A stretch of 64,000 nucleotides of DNA from Brachypterus glaber (lineage: Eukaryota > Arthropoda > Insecta > Coleoptera > Kateretidae): positions 38,778,774-38,842,773 of the forward strand of contig OY294049.1 in the NCBI GenBank assembly GCA_958510825.1. Reading direction: 5' to 3'. The position numbers and the translations under genes are program-made. The notes below the pieces were generated by a model that saw only the letters and a program-made list of their open reading frames with translations, had not been told where the DNA came from and made no database searches. Shown here one piece after another: positions 1 through 12,017 of the stretch; positions within the stretch are counted from its first letter, which is position 1, and each line of letters starts with the position of its first letter.

Positions 1-740
1 AAATCATTTAAATTTTGTATAACAGGAAATATTTTTATATGAAATTTAGTTCTAAGAAACTTTCAAAATACACATCTGTTGGATGGACATAAGCATAAGC
101 TATTATACAGTGCGGTCCAAAAGTCACCCCCCATTCTTAACCTTTGAACGAATGAAAATTTCGACTTCAACTTCTATTATCTTTTTGAATATATTTGATA
201 TTTGTAAATTTTAAAATATGCGTAGGGGGGCATAGGAGGCAATTTTTTAAACAGCTCTTTTCTATTTAAAAAAAATCGTGTGATACATCATTTCAAAACT
301 CATAAAATTCTCTGTTTAACCAATTTTTTTAAGACATTTTTTTAAGGGTGTAAAATGGGGTTAAAAATGTCTTTAAAAAATATTTTTTTTTTTTTTGATA
401 AATCATTACTTTTTAACTAATTTTAAATAATATTACAAAATTTCCAACAAAAATCTCAAAAAATCGATTTTTTAGCAAAAAAAAATATTTAAAAATCAAC
501 ATCTTGAAAAAAATTAAAATATGTACGATCGAATAGAGAATTTTATTTTATTTAAAACTGTATCACACGACCCCCTTTCCATTTAAAGAAAAGTTCCCAT
601 ATGCAACCCTGGCCACAATTTAAAAGCTAAAAATATTAAATATATGCCAAAAAAGAATTCTTGAAGAACTCACTAACTGTTCCCCATCAAAATTTAGATG
701 AACAAAGTTGACAAAGAAAACAGACGATGAATTTGTATAA
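1..740. repeat. AT-rich element remnant with inverted arms
   Basis: From about 111 a CAGTGCGGTCCAAAA end matches the element at 44928. An inner inverted repeat pairs tcgtgtgata-type sequence at 277-320 with its complement at 530-571. No coding sequence is visible. Confidence 0.5.
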
Positions 741-754
741 TAGTTACTCTAGAT

Positions 755-818
755 ATTCTGGCAAAAAGGGCCATAATGGCCTAGTTGCCTGGCTTGTAGC
801 CTCCCCACCCTTACTACT
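755..818 (+). mobile_element. 64-bp 3' end of an (ACT)n-tailed non-LTR retrotransposon
   Basis: It matches the 3' terminal sequence of the copy at 30 kb (aaaaagggccat.., ..gcctcccca.., tail of tacTACTAC). It is flanked by the 9-bp target duplication ACTCTAGAT at 746-754 and 819-827. An extremely 5'-truncated insertion. Confidence 0.7.
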
Positions 819-827
819 ACTCTAGAT

Positions 828-3800
828 GCGGCGCTAGATAAAGCGAATTTAACAAAAATGGACAACAAATCAAAGTTTGACGTATAATTTATCTTATCTA
901 TGGTCTAGAGAATTGTGAGAAAAGTGTGTTACGCACCGTGTAAAGTTATCAAGCCTATAAAAATTTAATAATACAATCATATAATTATTATAAAATAATA
1001 ATTCCTATAAATTAAATATTTTGCGTAGAGTTATGTGTGGTCTGTAGTATTATTTAGTAATTAACTATATTACTAAAAATGAAAAGCCTTGTATGCAATT
1101 TATATTCTAGAATAGGTACTCTAATTACCTTGTATAAAATAATAGATAGGTACCTAGTACTACCTACTTTTAAAGGTAAAACACACAACAAATAATTACT
1201 GGTACCTAATTTACTACTCATGTAATTTATACCTATCATAGTGTTCTATAGTTCTAGAGGTACTACTTGTATAAAAGTACCTATAGGTACCACACAACAT
1301 CAATTTCAAGGTTTACTTTTTAACGACTTGTTAATTGCATATAAAACACAAGTACCGGTACTATCTTAAAAATATATTTAAATGTTATTCATAAGTAATG
1401 GACAGCAGTCCAATACGTTAGGCAACATAAATTTAGGTCTTCAATACCAAACCAAAAAGAAAATTCTCTATTATTTATTTATCGTATGGCACAATTAATA
1501 TTAAAAATAATAATAAAAATTATAAGATAACGGTAAATATGTAAAAATAGTGTAAATCATAAACAAATGTCTAAGTTTCTTATCCATTCCAAAACATTTT
1601 CATTAAGGTGAAGTAGATCTTCAGAGTTTCCTTGATAGAAGCTCTTGACCTTGCTTGTTCTTCGTTTTCTACATGAGACTCTTGAATAAGAAGAAGATCT
1701 ACATCATTTTCTTTTAAAATTTTTGACAAATATTGACACTTAGCTTTACATATACCCTCAACATTTAATTGAATAATTCGAATTGTTTTACCAATATTTC
1801 TCGTAGGAAAAGGATTATCTTGATTTCAATCCATAGAGTTTACCATTAATCAAAAAGCCAGGAGTTCCAGGAGGATAGTCTGGCTGCCAAATGTTTCCAG
1901 CTCTTTAGAGTTACCCCGGGTGCACGTGTAACAAATGTTACGGACGCGAGCTGGAATTGCACCCACAAACAACAGAATATAATTATAATTCCCTAAAAAT
2001 ATAATATTTGATTTTATCACAGTGCAACAAAAAATGTGCATGATATGCAAAATTATTAAAGGATACATAAAACAGCTTATTAAAGACAAAAATAAGTACA
2101 AAATCTTCACACACAACGGGTCTTTCGACTCTCTCGGTAGAAACAAATGATAATAAGCATTATAAATTCAAAGCCATTGCAACTAATTTTCTTTTTTTTT
2201 TACAAAATGCTGAATTAAACTCAAGAGTTTTGTCCACAAACAAACCCCAGGTTTAGGTGGCAATTCAAGGATTTTATATTAATAATTATGATTGTAATAT
2301 TTTCATCTGTTTCTTGAGTCTTAGTTCAAATAAACATGTAACATTGTAGCAATCAAGTATGTAATTATAATATTTTGTAAAATTTAAAATACCTACATAA
2401 ATAAAATAAATAAATAAATAAATAAACGGGGTATTATCAATGACTGTCAAATTAAGGACTAGGTCAACCGTTCCCTAGGGAACTTTAGACCTACTGTACA
2501 CATAGCTGTGTTTTAAAAATTAAAAAAAAATAGTTTTTTACTTAAAAAAAAATACCTTACCTTCATGTAATTTAAAATGTAATCTAAAATATTATTTTTA
2601 CCTAAAATATGCATAATTTTATATTAAAACAATAATAATTATACTTTTATCTCTTTCTGTAGAACTTTTCTCTTTATGTAATCTAAATAGGCGGCAGGCC
2701 ATTGCAATTCAAACCATATATTTTGAAGTAGGTACTGTTTTAATTGTTTATGTGAATATTTTAATAATAATTATTACTTACTGAAAATAATTTAATTTAA
2801 AATAAGCTATTAATTAATAAAATCAAAAGTTGTCGACTTTTTATTTTAGAGAGCCATACAACGAACGCAATTTTGATAGCTTTAATAATGTCAAAACACA
2901 GTTGATTCGTCTTAGATGGTTCACCTGGTGTATGGTATGGTATGGTATGGTATCGTAAAAAAAGGTTTGTTTTAATTAATTATACGTATAATTTATATGG
3001 AGATCACCTAGATACCATTGCAATGGCATTTAATGCAAAAATGGTTCACTTATTTATTAAACACTGTATATAATGTATTTAGTCTATGATTGTATGATAA
3101 TAAATGACATTTTTTGCTATATAGAATATTGAAAGTAGCTCAAAGGCAAATTAAATTAAAATATGTTAATTTATAGATATAATATTTATATTATGATTTT
3201 AATTTCTCTTACTGTACTTCTCGCAGCTTTACAACAGAAGAGCATTATACGTTAACTGTAAAGGGCTGTCTATATATTTCTAAACGTGCCTGGGGGGAGG
3301 GGGTCACAAAAAATGTAACAGTTTGTGACAGGGGGGGTCTAGGAAAATGTTACGTAGCGGACGTTGATTTGAGCAAATGTTCACCAGAAACTGAAGAATT
3401 AGAGAGATCTGTAATACCGTTTTCGACGTGAAAAAACACATAACCAGGGCCGTTGCTACAAGGGGATTTTAAAAAGTTGGAAATTTAATGGGTTAGAAAT
3501 ATACAAGTTGTAATTTTAGCAGTACTACTACTACAACTACTACTTAGTGAAAACGCTTTTTTTTTAGTCATCAATTTTTTCGTCGAAGGAAAAAAAAAGT
3601 TGTAATTTTAGCAGTAGCGGATCTTGAAATTCGAAAAAGTTTTAAATTTTGGGTCAAAAATATGAAAGTTATAATTTTGGCAGTAGTGGGAACGTTTTTT
3701 TTTAGTCATCAACTTTTTTGTCGAGAATATAAGTAATTTTAAAATAAAAAAATTGTTTTTTCCGACCTCCACTGTATCGCTACGGCCCTGCACATGGACA

Positions 3801-4004
3801 ACTGAATAATATTTTGTTTTTTGCAAGTTTTTAGTATTAAATTTAATAAAAGTAAATTTATTTGTAAAACCGTGTACAAAGATTTACCCCCCATTACCCC
3901 CCCCCCTCATCTACGCACTTGAATATGTTATTTCTTTGTAACTTGGACAGTTTTTTTAAACCAGACCTGATTCAGGTCTATTCACGTGCGTAAACAAGTC
4001 CAAA
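828..4004. other. Non-coding, AT-rich; simple repeats only
   Basis: No credible exon. Simple repeats: (TAAA)n at about 2399-2427 and (TATGG)n at 2930-2953. At 3268-3362 a gggctgtctatata-type end resembles the element at 27203. A (TAC)n stretch lies at 3518-3546. Confidence 0.5.
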
Positions 4005-4206
4005 ATCCAATAAATAGCTTAGGAATTCATATTTTTATTAAAAGTTTTAATGACATTTACAAGAAAATAATTTGACAAGTGACAGTTAAGTGGGTAAAAT
4101 AAATAATTATTGACTCAATAAAGTAAAAGCTACGCGGGGGTTATTATTGAGTTTATCTATTTAAAATAAAGCTGGTAATTGTCTTATAATCTGTATGTAT
4201 TGGATA
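4005..4206 (+). mobile_element. Family A short TIR element, core copy
   Basis: Core of a repeat present also at 9129, 11716 and 63130 (the last inverted). It begins ATCCAATAAATAGC and ends ATGTATTGGATA, so its ends are inverted. It contains the shared acgcgggggttattattgag segment. It lacks the 90-bp leader of the longer copies. Confidence 0.75.
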
Positions 4207-4668
4207 ATAAATATTTTATAAATTTGGAAATAACTGTACAGATACAAAAATTTCGGACAGATTCAGATTTAGCGGCCAAAAATCTATTGGAAACGATACA
4301 TCGAAATCCTGCTGACTACAATTTTTAGTTTGTGGAGCTGTGTAATCTTTCTGATAAAAAAAAAAACATAAAAATCCGTCATTGGTGACCAATCAATTGT
4401 AATTTATAATTTGTACAATGTTAGCAGGTTAAATTATCGTGCATTTGGAAATTGAAAAAATACATACATAAAAGATGATACTTTTAACCTTCAGTAATTG
4501 GTTACATCACCATTGATTATTTATGGTATTCTTGTGGTAAATTCTTAATTATATCTAATAAGCAATCCAAAATTTAAATACTAAAATCACCATTCAAGGT
4601 TTTTATATAGAAATGGATGATTTCTGAGATTTAAATTTTCGAAACATTTAAATTATTTGTACCTTTAA

Positions 4669-4803
4669 GGGCCACTTGCATCAAATTTTGGTACTGGATT
4701 AACTTGGCTAAACCGAGTTTAAGTTAAAAATGCTGCGTTCTGATTGGTCAGCAGTCAATTTAATCCAAGTTTAAAGTTAAACCATCATTGGTGCAAGCGG
4801 CCC
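4669..4803. mobile_element. 135-bp Harbinger-type MITE
   Basis: Ends GGGCCACTTGCA and TGCAAGCGGCCC are inverted, and TAA flanks both sides (4666-4668, 4804-4806). The ends match the 876-bp element at 20221. A 3-bp TAA duplication is the PIF/Harbinger signature. Confidence 0.85.
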
Positions 4804-5018
4804 TAACAAATACAACCTTAGTATCGTTATATCCTATATCTATGCATAGATAGCTATGTATAAATTATTTGTATTTCTTTGAAATATATCCTAACTTTGT
4901 CGAAAATAAATAAAATTAGATTTTATATGGGTGTCAGCTCATTTAACAGATGCATCGGTATTTTTGGTCAAGATGGCACAAAGAATATCTTTAGATAATT
5001 CTTTTTTATCTTTAGTTT

Positions 5019-5020
<2 letters not shown>

Positions 5021-5092
<72 letters not shown>

Positions 5093-5817
5093 AAAACAAA
5101 AGGTAGCCTCTATAAGCAGAAAAATGGCCATTAGAATATGTAGTGCCTATCGCACAATATCACATGAAGCGGTAGCCGTAATAGCAGGAATACCACCAAT
5201 AGACCTATTAGCACTAGAAAGAGAGGAGATATATCAGGGCATGCCAAAAACAGATGCAAGACTAGCACTCCTTGAGAGATGGCAAATTCGTTGGGACCAA
5301 ACAGATAAAGGAATATGGACAAAGACATTAATACATAACATAGAAGATTGGGTAAATAGAAGACACGGGGAAATGGACTTTTATACTAGTCAAGTATTGT
5401 CGGGCCATGGGTGCTTTTCAAAATACTTATACAAGTACAAGCGTGTAGAAACCCCAGCATGCAGATACTGTGAGGACCAAGAAGATGATGCAAATCATAC
5501 TCTCTTTTTATGCCCAAGATGGGAAAGGTTAAGACAGACATGCCAAATAAGCCTTGACGAAGACATTAACCCAGGCAACCTAGTTCCATTAATGTTGGAA
5601 TCCAAAGAAAAATGGAATGAAATTCAAAAAATGATAAAAAACATAATGGATACCAAAAGAAAGGAGGCAGAATAATAACAATAAATAAGAAAAGGCAACC
5701 GCCCTCTCTGAAGTAATGCGAAAGCGGTTTCCGGAGATGGTGTGTGAAGATGAGGGGGGTTTTTAGACGGTGCGAGTCCGTCACTACCTAGGTGCCCATA
5801 ACGGGTTTTCCCTCCTC

Positions 5818-5848
<31 letters not shown>

Positions 5849-5877
5849 ACTACTACTACTACTACTACTACTTCACA
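5021..5877 (+). mobile_element. R1-like non-LTR insertion inside an (ACT)n tract
   Basis: Order: (ACT)n to 5061, a run of 29 A (5062-5090), retrotransposon sequence 5091-5817, another run of 29 A (5818-5846), then (ACT)n again to about 5870. The body has a coding part and a GC-richer 3' UTR with the motif ttagacggtgcgagtccgtc. The matching tracts on both sides show that the microsatellite was the target. Confidence 0.85.
5091..5675 (+). pseudogene. C-terminal fragment of an R1-like reverse transcriptase ORF2
   Basis: The frame is open from the poly(A) junction at 5091 to TAA at 5673-5675, 194 residues. It contains the ICSAYRTISHEAVAVIAGIPP segment, typical just after the reverse-transcriptase domain of R1/TRAS-type elements, and a terminal zinc-binding motif CRYCEDQEDDANHTLFLC. 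The reverse transcriptase and endonuclease parts are missing (5' truncation). The ATG at 5124 is internal, not a true start. Confidence 0.85.
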
Positions 5878-5961
5878 AAGCTAATCTTTCCCTAATTATT
5901 TCAAAAGAAATCATAGCCTTCCTATTTCCTTAACTTACCTACTTTGATAAGCCTTAGATTT

Positions 5962-6712
5962 GAGTACACTTGTTTTTCGTTGTATTTTTAATACTGAATT
6001 TTATTTGTTAATACATATTTTTTATTTATATCGCCACCATTGGTATTTAATACTTTACTTGTGATATTAAATACTGCAATGTGTGTTGTGTAAACAAAAT
6101 GTTGTCATACTAACATGTGTTTATTAATACTGTAACATTTGGTAAATTATATCACAGTTATAGTTTGGTATACTTTAAGTTGTAGTTGTTGTGTTTTTGA
6201 TCTAGTTTAAAGTATGTTACAGTATTTATTAAAATAACAATCGGTAAATAATACCAAAATTTTGATTAGTAATAATACAGAGAAAAGTAAAAAAAGGATC
6301 GATTATTTTGTCAGTGTGTAATTGTGTGTGTTTGCAATATTTATATTATTACTAATCAAAATTTTGGTATTATTTACCGATTGTTAATTTTTCTGAATAC
6401 TGTAACATACTTTAAACTAGATCAGTACTACAACTTAACAACAACTCAAAGTATACCATACTATAAGTGTGATATGTTTTACCAAATGTTACAGTAATTT
6501 TTACTATAACATGCTAGCATTAATAAACACATGTTGCGTGGGGATCCAAATGTACCAGCACGGTCTCTATGTTAGTATGACAATATTTTGTATACAATAC
6601 ACACATTGCAGTATTTAATATCACAAGTAAAGTACTAAATACCAATGGTGGCGATATAAATAACAAATAAAATTTAGTATTAAAATTACAATGACATTTT
6701 CTGAGTGTATCT
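5962..6712. mobile_element. Foldback element, about 750 bp
   Basis: Left-arm sequence (tcgttgtatttttaatactg, later catactaacatg, then ttttgattagtaataat) returns in reverse complement to about 6712. A half copy is at 23005-23213. The right arm carries an extra segment gtaccagcacggtctctatg that the left arm lacks but the 23-kb copy has. No coding capacity. Confidence 0.8.
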
Positions 6713-7010
6713 AAAAAGGTGCATCTTCTAAATGCATGTTGTATTATAGAGGCAATAAATAACTATTAACAATCCATACGTACATGGATGCTGTGATTTA
6801 TAGGTTGAAAATATCATAACAAAGATTACGTCAGCAACCTGTATTGTTACCGGAAGTTGTTAAGAAGAAAAGGGCAATTGAAATGCAGAATTTCTAATGC
6901 ATACCATCCGCATATCTCTCAATAAAATTATTTTAATAATAGTTGTAATCACTTAACATGGTAAAGCAGTTCTTTTAATTAAAGCACATACATATAGTGT
7001 TTGCTAAAAC

Positions 7011-7441
7011 TAAAGTTTATTTTTTTAAGGTATAGTTATTTTAAACCTTCCCGCTTGTAAACAATCTCGAAATTACCATAGCAACGTAAGATACGCATGC
7101 GTCGTAAGCGAAATGACTAGGCCCAATTTACACAACCTTAAAACGTTGATGTGCCATTAACGAGAACAAAACAATGGTTTATTCCTCTAAATTATTGGAA
7201 TAAAAACGATTTTATAAGCAAACTTTGTTTCTACAGGAATACAAAAGTGTTTTTAGCAACAGCTTTATCAATTCTCTTTTTTTACATCAAAACATCATAA
7301 AAACAAAGTAAGTAAACAAAAATTATAAATTTTGGTTATGTTGACATTCAAAGCAAGCCACATGCTTCAGTGTAAATCGGACTTTGTGGAGTATTTAGCG
7401 GCAAATCTAAAATAACTATACCTTAAAAAAAAATAAACTTT
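7011..7441 (+). mobile_element. TIR element, copy 1
   Basis: Both ends carry AAGGTATAGTTATTTTA in inverted orientation next to aaagttta. A copy of about the same length lies inverted at 26031-26456. The inside has no long coding frame. Confidence 0.85.
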
Positions 7442-7980
7442 ATACACGGTGTTTTTTATTAAATACTTACCTTATAACTTTTTTATTTAAAATAAATGTG
7501 GTATATTACTATCACAACTATTTGCTTTTTTAATTATTTGATTAAAATTGGCCCTTATGTGGAGAATTACCCATGTACAAACGAGATATAAGTCCGTCCC
7601 TGTAATAAATACATAGTTTGTTTTCGTATGCTAATATATTAATAATTAATCTTATTTACTTTTTAAAAAAGTAATATTTTTAAATAAATTTTTGTCGTAG
7701 CAATGTCACGAAAACGCAATTAAGTTTCATTTTTATTGTTCTAAGGTTAAATTCTAACCTTTACTGCAACGTTATTAATGAAACTGAAACGCTTATCATT
7801 TTAGATCTAAAATAGCCTAAAATTTGAACGTTTATTAGAATATTACATTTTAAATCATGCTGCAGCATAGAACAGAATATTTCTACGACTGCTTTAGAAT
7901 GTAAGCAAATACACACACTTTTCAAACACAGAATTAATCCATTCTAGCTCCGGATACGGTATGAATATTCCATATCAAGT

Positions 7981-8183
7981 AAGGACAGAAATTTTTAATT
8001 TTAAACAAAATTATAAAAATATTAATTTATTATTCCATCAATCTATTTTCTAATCATCGTACAGAGTGATATTGGTAGACTGACAGTTTCGGGCTGCTGG
8101 CCCTCTTCAGTACCAAGAGTCAACTCTGCAATATCAATATCACTCTGTACGATGATTAGAAAATAGATTGATGGAATAATAAA
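7981..8183 (-). mobile_element. 203-bp insertion with 49-bp perfect inverted arms and a hammerhead ribozyme
   Basis: A 12-bp direct repeat TCCATATCAAGT flanks it (7969-7980 and 8184-8195), as expected for a target-site duplication. Arms 8026-8074 and 8135-8183 are perfectly complementary over 49 bp. The interval between them carries the ribozyme motif on the minus strand. There is no coding sequence. Short hammerhead-bearing insertions are known from Penelope-like elements and retrozymes; which class this is remains open. Confidence 0.8.
8072..8116 (-). ncRNA. Type I hammerhead ribozyme motif
   Basis: On the minus strand, in order: stem I UUGGUA; core CUGAAGA (consensus CUGANGA); stem II GGGC-CAGCA-GCCC; core GAAA; stem III CU-GUC-AG closed by A15.1-U16.1; cleavage base C17; stem I UACCAA. 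Stems I and II are perfect and all the conserved core bases are present. The very short stem III is typical of retroelement hammerheads, which tend to act as dimers. Cleavage has not been tested; this is a structural reading. Confidence 0.85.
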
Positions 8184-8649
8184 TCCATATCAAGTGTTAG
8201 AATAAGCACATGTATTGCCATCTCTTGTTTATAAAAGTAAAGAAAACTGTAGCAAAATTAGCAATAATATATTTATTTTACCATGAAATATTGAATAATT
8301 TAATGCAATTTAAAGTTTTGCGTTAAAATTACATAGTTTATTAGTTTTTCTTAATATTTGACCAGTTTTTTATCAATTTAGTTAAAAAATTAAAACTGCT
8401 CTATTGTTAAATATTTAAACAATCTGACATAACCTTCATTTTTTGCATTATAACTTGTAAATATGTGCTAAAATTAAATAAAAATAAATTTTAAGTACGG
8501 ATTTGATAAAATTATTAAATAACATTAATTGCTTTATTTAAAAATATGTGTTTTGTTGCATTTGCAATGTCGAGCCACAAAAAAACATGGTTTTTAACCT
8601 TGTCCGCAGTTTAAAGCCATACAGTGTTTCATATTTGCAGTCGAAGAAA

Positions 8650-8790
8650 AAGTATAGTCTACAACATGTATGGAATAGTCATTCCACGCACGCGGGACCG
8701 TCATACTCGCCTGCCGGCTCGTATGACAAACTTTCCGCTCGCGCGGAATATTGTCTATTCCATACTTGTTATAGAATATACTATTTTTTA
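8650..8790. repeat. Inverted-repeat element with GC-rich centre
   Basis: The segment tatggaatagtcattcc pairs with ggaatattgtctattccata across a CpG-rich centre (gcacgcgggacc .. gctcgcgcgg). The unusual base composition stands out in this AT-rich stretch. Confidence 0.65.
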
Positions 8791-9128
8791 AACGCTTTCA
8801 ATATAATCAGCAAAAATGTGTCCAAAACAAAATTATTAAAAAGCGAACTCTTCAAGGATATGTAGCTCTTGATGTAGCTTTATTTAAAATAATTCAAAAA
8901 TAAGTGTTGATAGATAGGTATATAATTATAATTGGCTTTTTTGAAAGTCTTCCTTTTAACCTTGCCTATCAAAGTACATGCCTAATTGCACCTTTAATTA
9001 CTTAATAAATGGTTATAGAAGATATCTAGATATCTATTTTGGTAAACAGATATTTGTTTACAGCGCACAAGGTCTAAAAGTTAAATGAGTATAAAATACA
9101 CAAAAAAAATAATAGCTTAATTTAACAA

Positions 9129-9423
9129 TAGTTATTTATGGTACTAGTGGGTAAAGTAAGTAATTGCCCATGAGAAAATTGGCGTCAGCCAAGCAGGTTA
9201 ATTTTCGAGCTTCAAGGTTTTATCCAATAAATAGCTTAGAAATTCACATTTTTATTAAAAATTTTAATGACATTTACAAGAAAATAATTTGACAAGTGAC
9301 TGTTGAGTGGGTAAAATAAATAATTATCCACTCAATAAAGTAAAAGCCACGCGGGGGTTATTATTGAGTTTATCTATTTAAAATAAAGCTGGTAATTGCC
9401 ATATTATTTGTATGTATTGGATA
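9129..9423 (+). mobile_element. Family A element, long copy
   Basis: Starts TAGTTATTTATGGTACTAG and ends TATGTATTGGATA. The borders agree with those defined by the nested copy at 63130-63460. It ends about 20 bp before the next element. Confidence 0.85.
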
Positions 9424-9442
9424 AAAATGGTTTATTCGGGTA

Positions 9443-10151
9443 TACAGGGTTATTCAAAAATAAGTTCGAGAAATTTAGGAGGTGATTCTACGTTAAAGAA
9501 TATGAAAAAAAGTTCCTATAAAGGTTGGTCCGGAAATGAGTCGTAAGGGACCTAAGGCTCTTTAAAATTGTAATAAAAATAAGGTTTTTAATTAATAACT
9601 TTTGTACCCTTTAAGCTAGAGCAACGAGCTTTTGTACGTATACTAGTATTAATAAGGGCATTAAGTTTATGTTAATTTATTTTTTTGCATTTATCCAGAG
9701 GCGTGCCTAGACGGACAAAATATGTGAGGCTTAACACAATTTTGCCCCAAACTTTTTAATGTCTATTTTTTTTTTTTTGGATTTTTTTTAATAAATATAA
9801 ATTCCTTCAGTAAAAATACATAAAAAATGTCATATAATGTAACACTGTTAAAAAAATGCAATTAAGAGGAAGTAACATTTTGTGCCACTAAAAATGTTAC
9901 TTTTTAAAATGCTATAACTCCTTTAATATTAAATTTAGGTGTTTTGGTGAAAAACACTTATTTGCTTAGTTTTAAGTAAAGAATCGCCCTGCATCATTAA
10001 AATTTTATTGGTGCTTTTTCTCTTCCCCATTCAATATGTCCATCTTCGAAGGGCTCATTTCCGAACAAACCTTTATAGGAACTTTTTTTCATATTTTTTA
10101 ACGTAGAATCACCTCTTAAATTTCTCGAACTTATTTCTGAATACCCCTGTA
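9443..10151. mobile_element. TACAGGG-type TIR element
   Basis: Left end tacagggttattcaaaaata and right end (reverse complement) tacaggggtattcagaaata start arms of about 100 bp that include ggtgattctacg. The family also occurs at 24471, 60073 and 62661, with a right-end fragment at about 16945-17060. Confidence 0.85.
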
Positions 10152-11715
10152 TATATTTTTTTATTTTTGTCCTAAAAGAAAATATGATTTTTTTAAATAA
10201 TAACAAAGATGTTGGTCAGTAATTAAAAAAAAATAAATAACATATAATTTTATAACTTTTTAAATTATTTAATAGTTAAGCATAATTATTTAAATTATCG
10301 AAAGTTTATTAACGTGTTAATAAATAATCAATTTAATGATTGTAAATTTTTAATCTAATTAATATTAAATATTTAATAAGTATACTTTCAGTGATATCAT
10401 TACAAAAAGTAAGAAAAAAGTATTTTTGGGCTAAAAAAAGTTGTAATTTTTTACCTTCTCCCTCCTCCACAAAATCTTCTTCGCTACGGCCCTGTGTATA
10501 CTACACAGTATATACAGTGTACACATACATAACACATAATGTATTATATCCAAGACAATAAAACCTAACGTTTAAAGTTTATTACAACTACATCTCTCTT
10601 TGTGCATGAATAACAAATTATTATAAATAGTAAGTAAACATAAAGTGCCATTGTAAAAAATAATAATAATAGAAGAAAGTAACAGTAAAACCTAGTCAAA
10701 CACCTCCATATTGTTTTTTTGAAGGTAAAACAATGGTGTGTATTAAACAATGTGTATTAAATTTAAATTTTCCTTTCAATAACAGTCTAAGAGCTGGTGA
10801 CCATTTTCACTTCATTATTTGCTCCCGGCTGTATTTTATATACCGGGTGTTTCAGAGTCAAAGGTCACCACCTTTTAGATCCTGCTCACAAATTATGAAG
10901 GATGTAGAAATATCAGGGAAATAAAAAAACTGGCTGGAGAAATCTCTGTAGGGTGGAAAAAAAATACCTCGAAAATTTTTACCTGGAACACTGTACCTCG
11001 AAAAGTTTTACCTCAAAAGCTTATTACCTCGGACAGATATTATCTCGAAAGGACTTTACCTCGCAAGAAAATATTTTGCACAGATTATTTGGTTGGGACA
11101 AATAAATTTTATTTTTTTAGTTGTTTGTTTAGAGGTAAAGACCGGCCCCCGACACAGACCACTCAAGTATTCTAGGTGCTACTAATTCAAAGCACGCCAA
11201 CTTCCTTGTTAGGAAAAGTTATCTAGTACATTAACCCAAGAAAATATTAAAATATTAATTTATGTGGTAGGTAAAAAGACTAAAACCTACTAAGCTATAA
11301 CCACAAAAATACGTTTATTGTCAATAATATTATTTAATTTGTTTAAAAGTAAAAATTTTATGTTATAAGCAATAAAATTAAGCTATGTAGCTATAAACCT
11401 TAAAAGGATAATATTGCTAAAAGCAAGAAATAAATTAACATTATAATATAATATTATATAAATTATTATTAAATAAAAGCTATAATGATTTATTAGAGAT
11501 TTATAGACCAATTAATATAGGTTATTTTTATTGCTTATTGGAAAAATTGGTGTTTTCTAAACACATACGTTGTTATTATTATTAATCATAATAACCTTTT
11601 ATTGTTTCATTGTTTTTACAGAGAAATCAGCTTTTTTTAAATTAATACTAATTTTAATTAAAAAACTACAGCAGTTTATTTTTATATTTACCTCTTTGTC
11701 CAATACAGTAGTTAT
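10152..11715. other. Non-coding; includes an acctcgaaa word island
   Basis: No credible exon. At 10960-11130 the word acctcgaaa and variants recur about eight times. The rest is AT-rich sequence without recognisable structure. Confidence 0.5.
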
Positions 11716-12017
11716 TAGTTATTTATGATACTAGTGGGTAAAGTAAGATATTGCCAAGCAGGTTAATTTTCGAGAGGGCAATTTCGGTTTACCCATGAGT
11801 GCCATACAAGGTTTTATCCAATAAATAGCTTAGGAATTCATATTTTTATTAAAAATTTTAATGACATTTACAAGAAAATTATTTGACAAGTGACAGTTGA
11901 GTGGGTAAAATAAATAATTATCCACTCAATAAAGTAAAAGCCACGCGAGGGTTATTATTGAGTTTATCTATTTAAAATAAAGCCGGTAATTGTCTTATTA
12001 TCTGTATGTATTGGGTA
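11716..12017 (+). mobile_element. Family A element, long copy
   Basis: Same ends as the 9129 copy apart from a final TTGGGTA. The order of the leader differs slightly: the gagagggcaatttcg segment is present here and missing at 9129. Confidence 0.85.

Noticed and set aside
8680..8770. tRNA-like GC-rich hairpin
   Set aside because: The arms are a simple inverted repeat; no cloverleaf, no T-loop or anticodon arm can be drawn.
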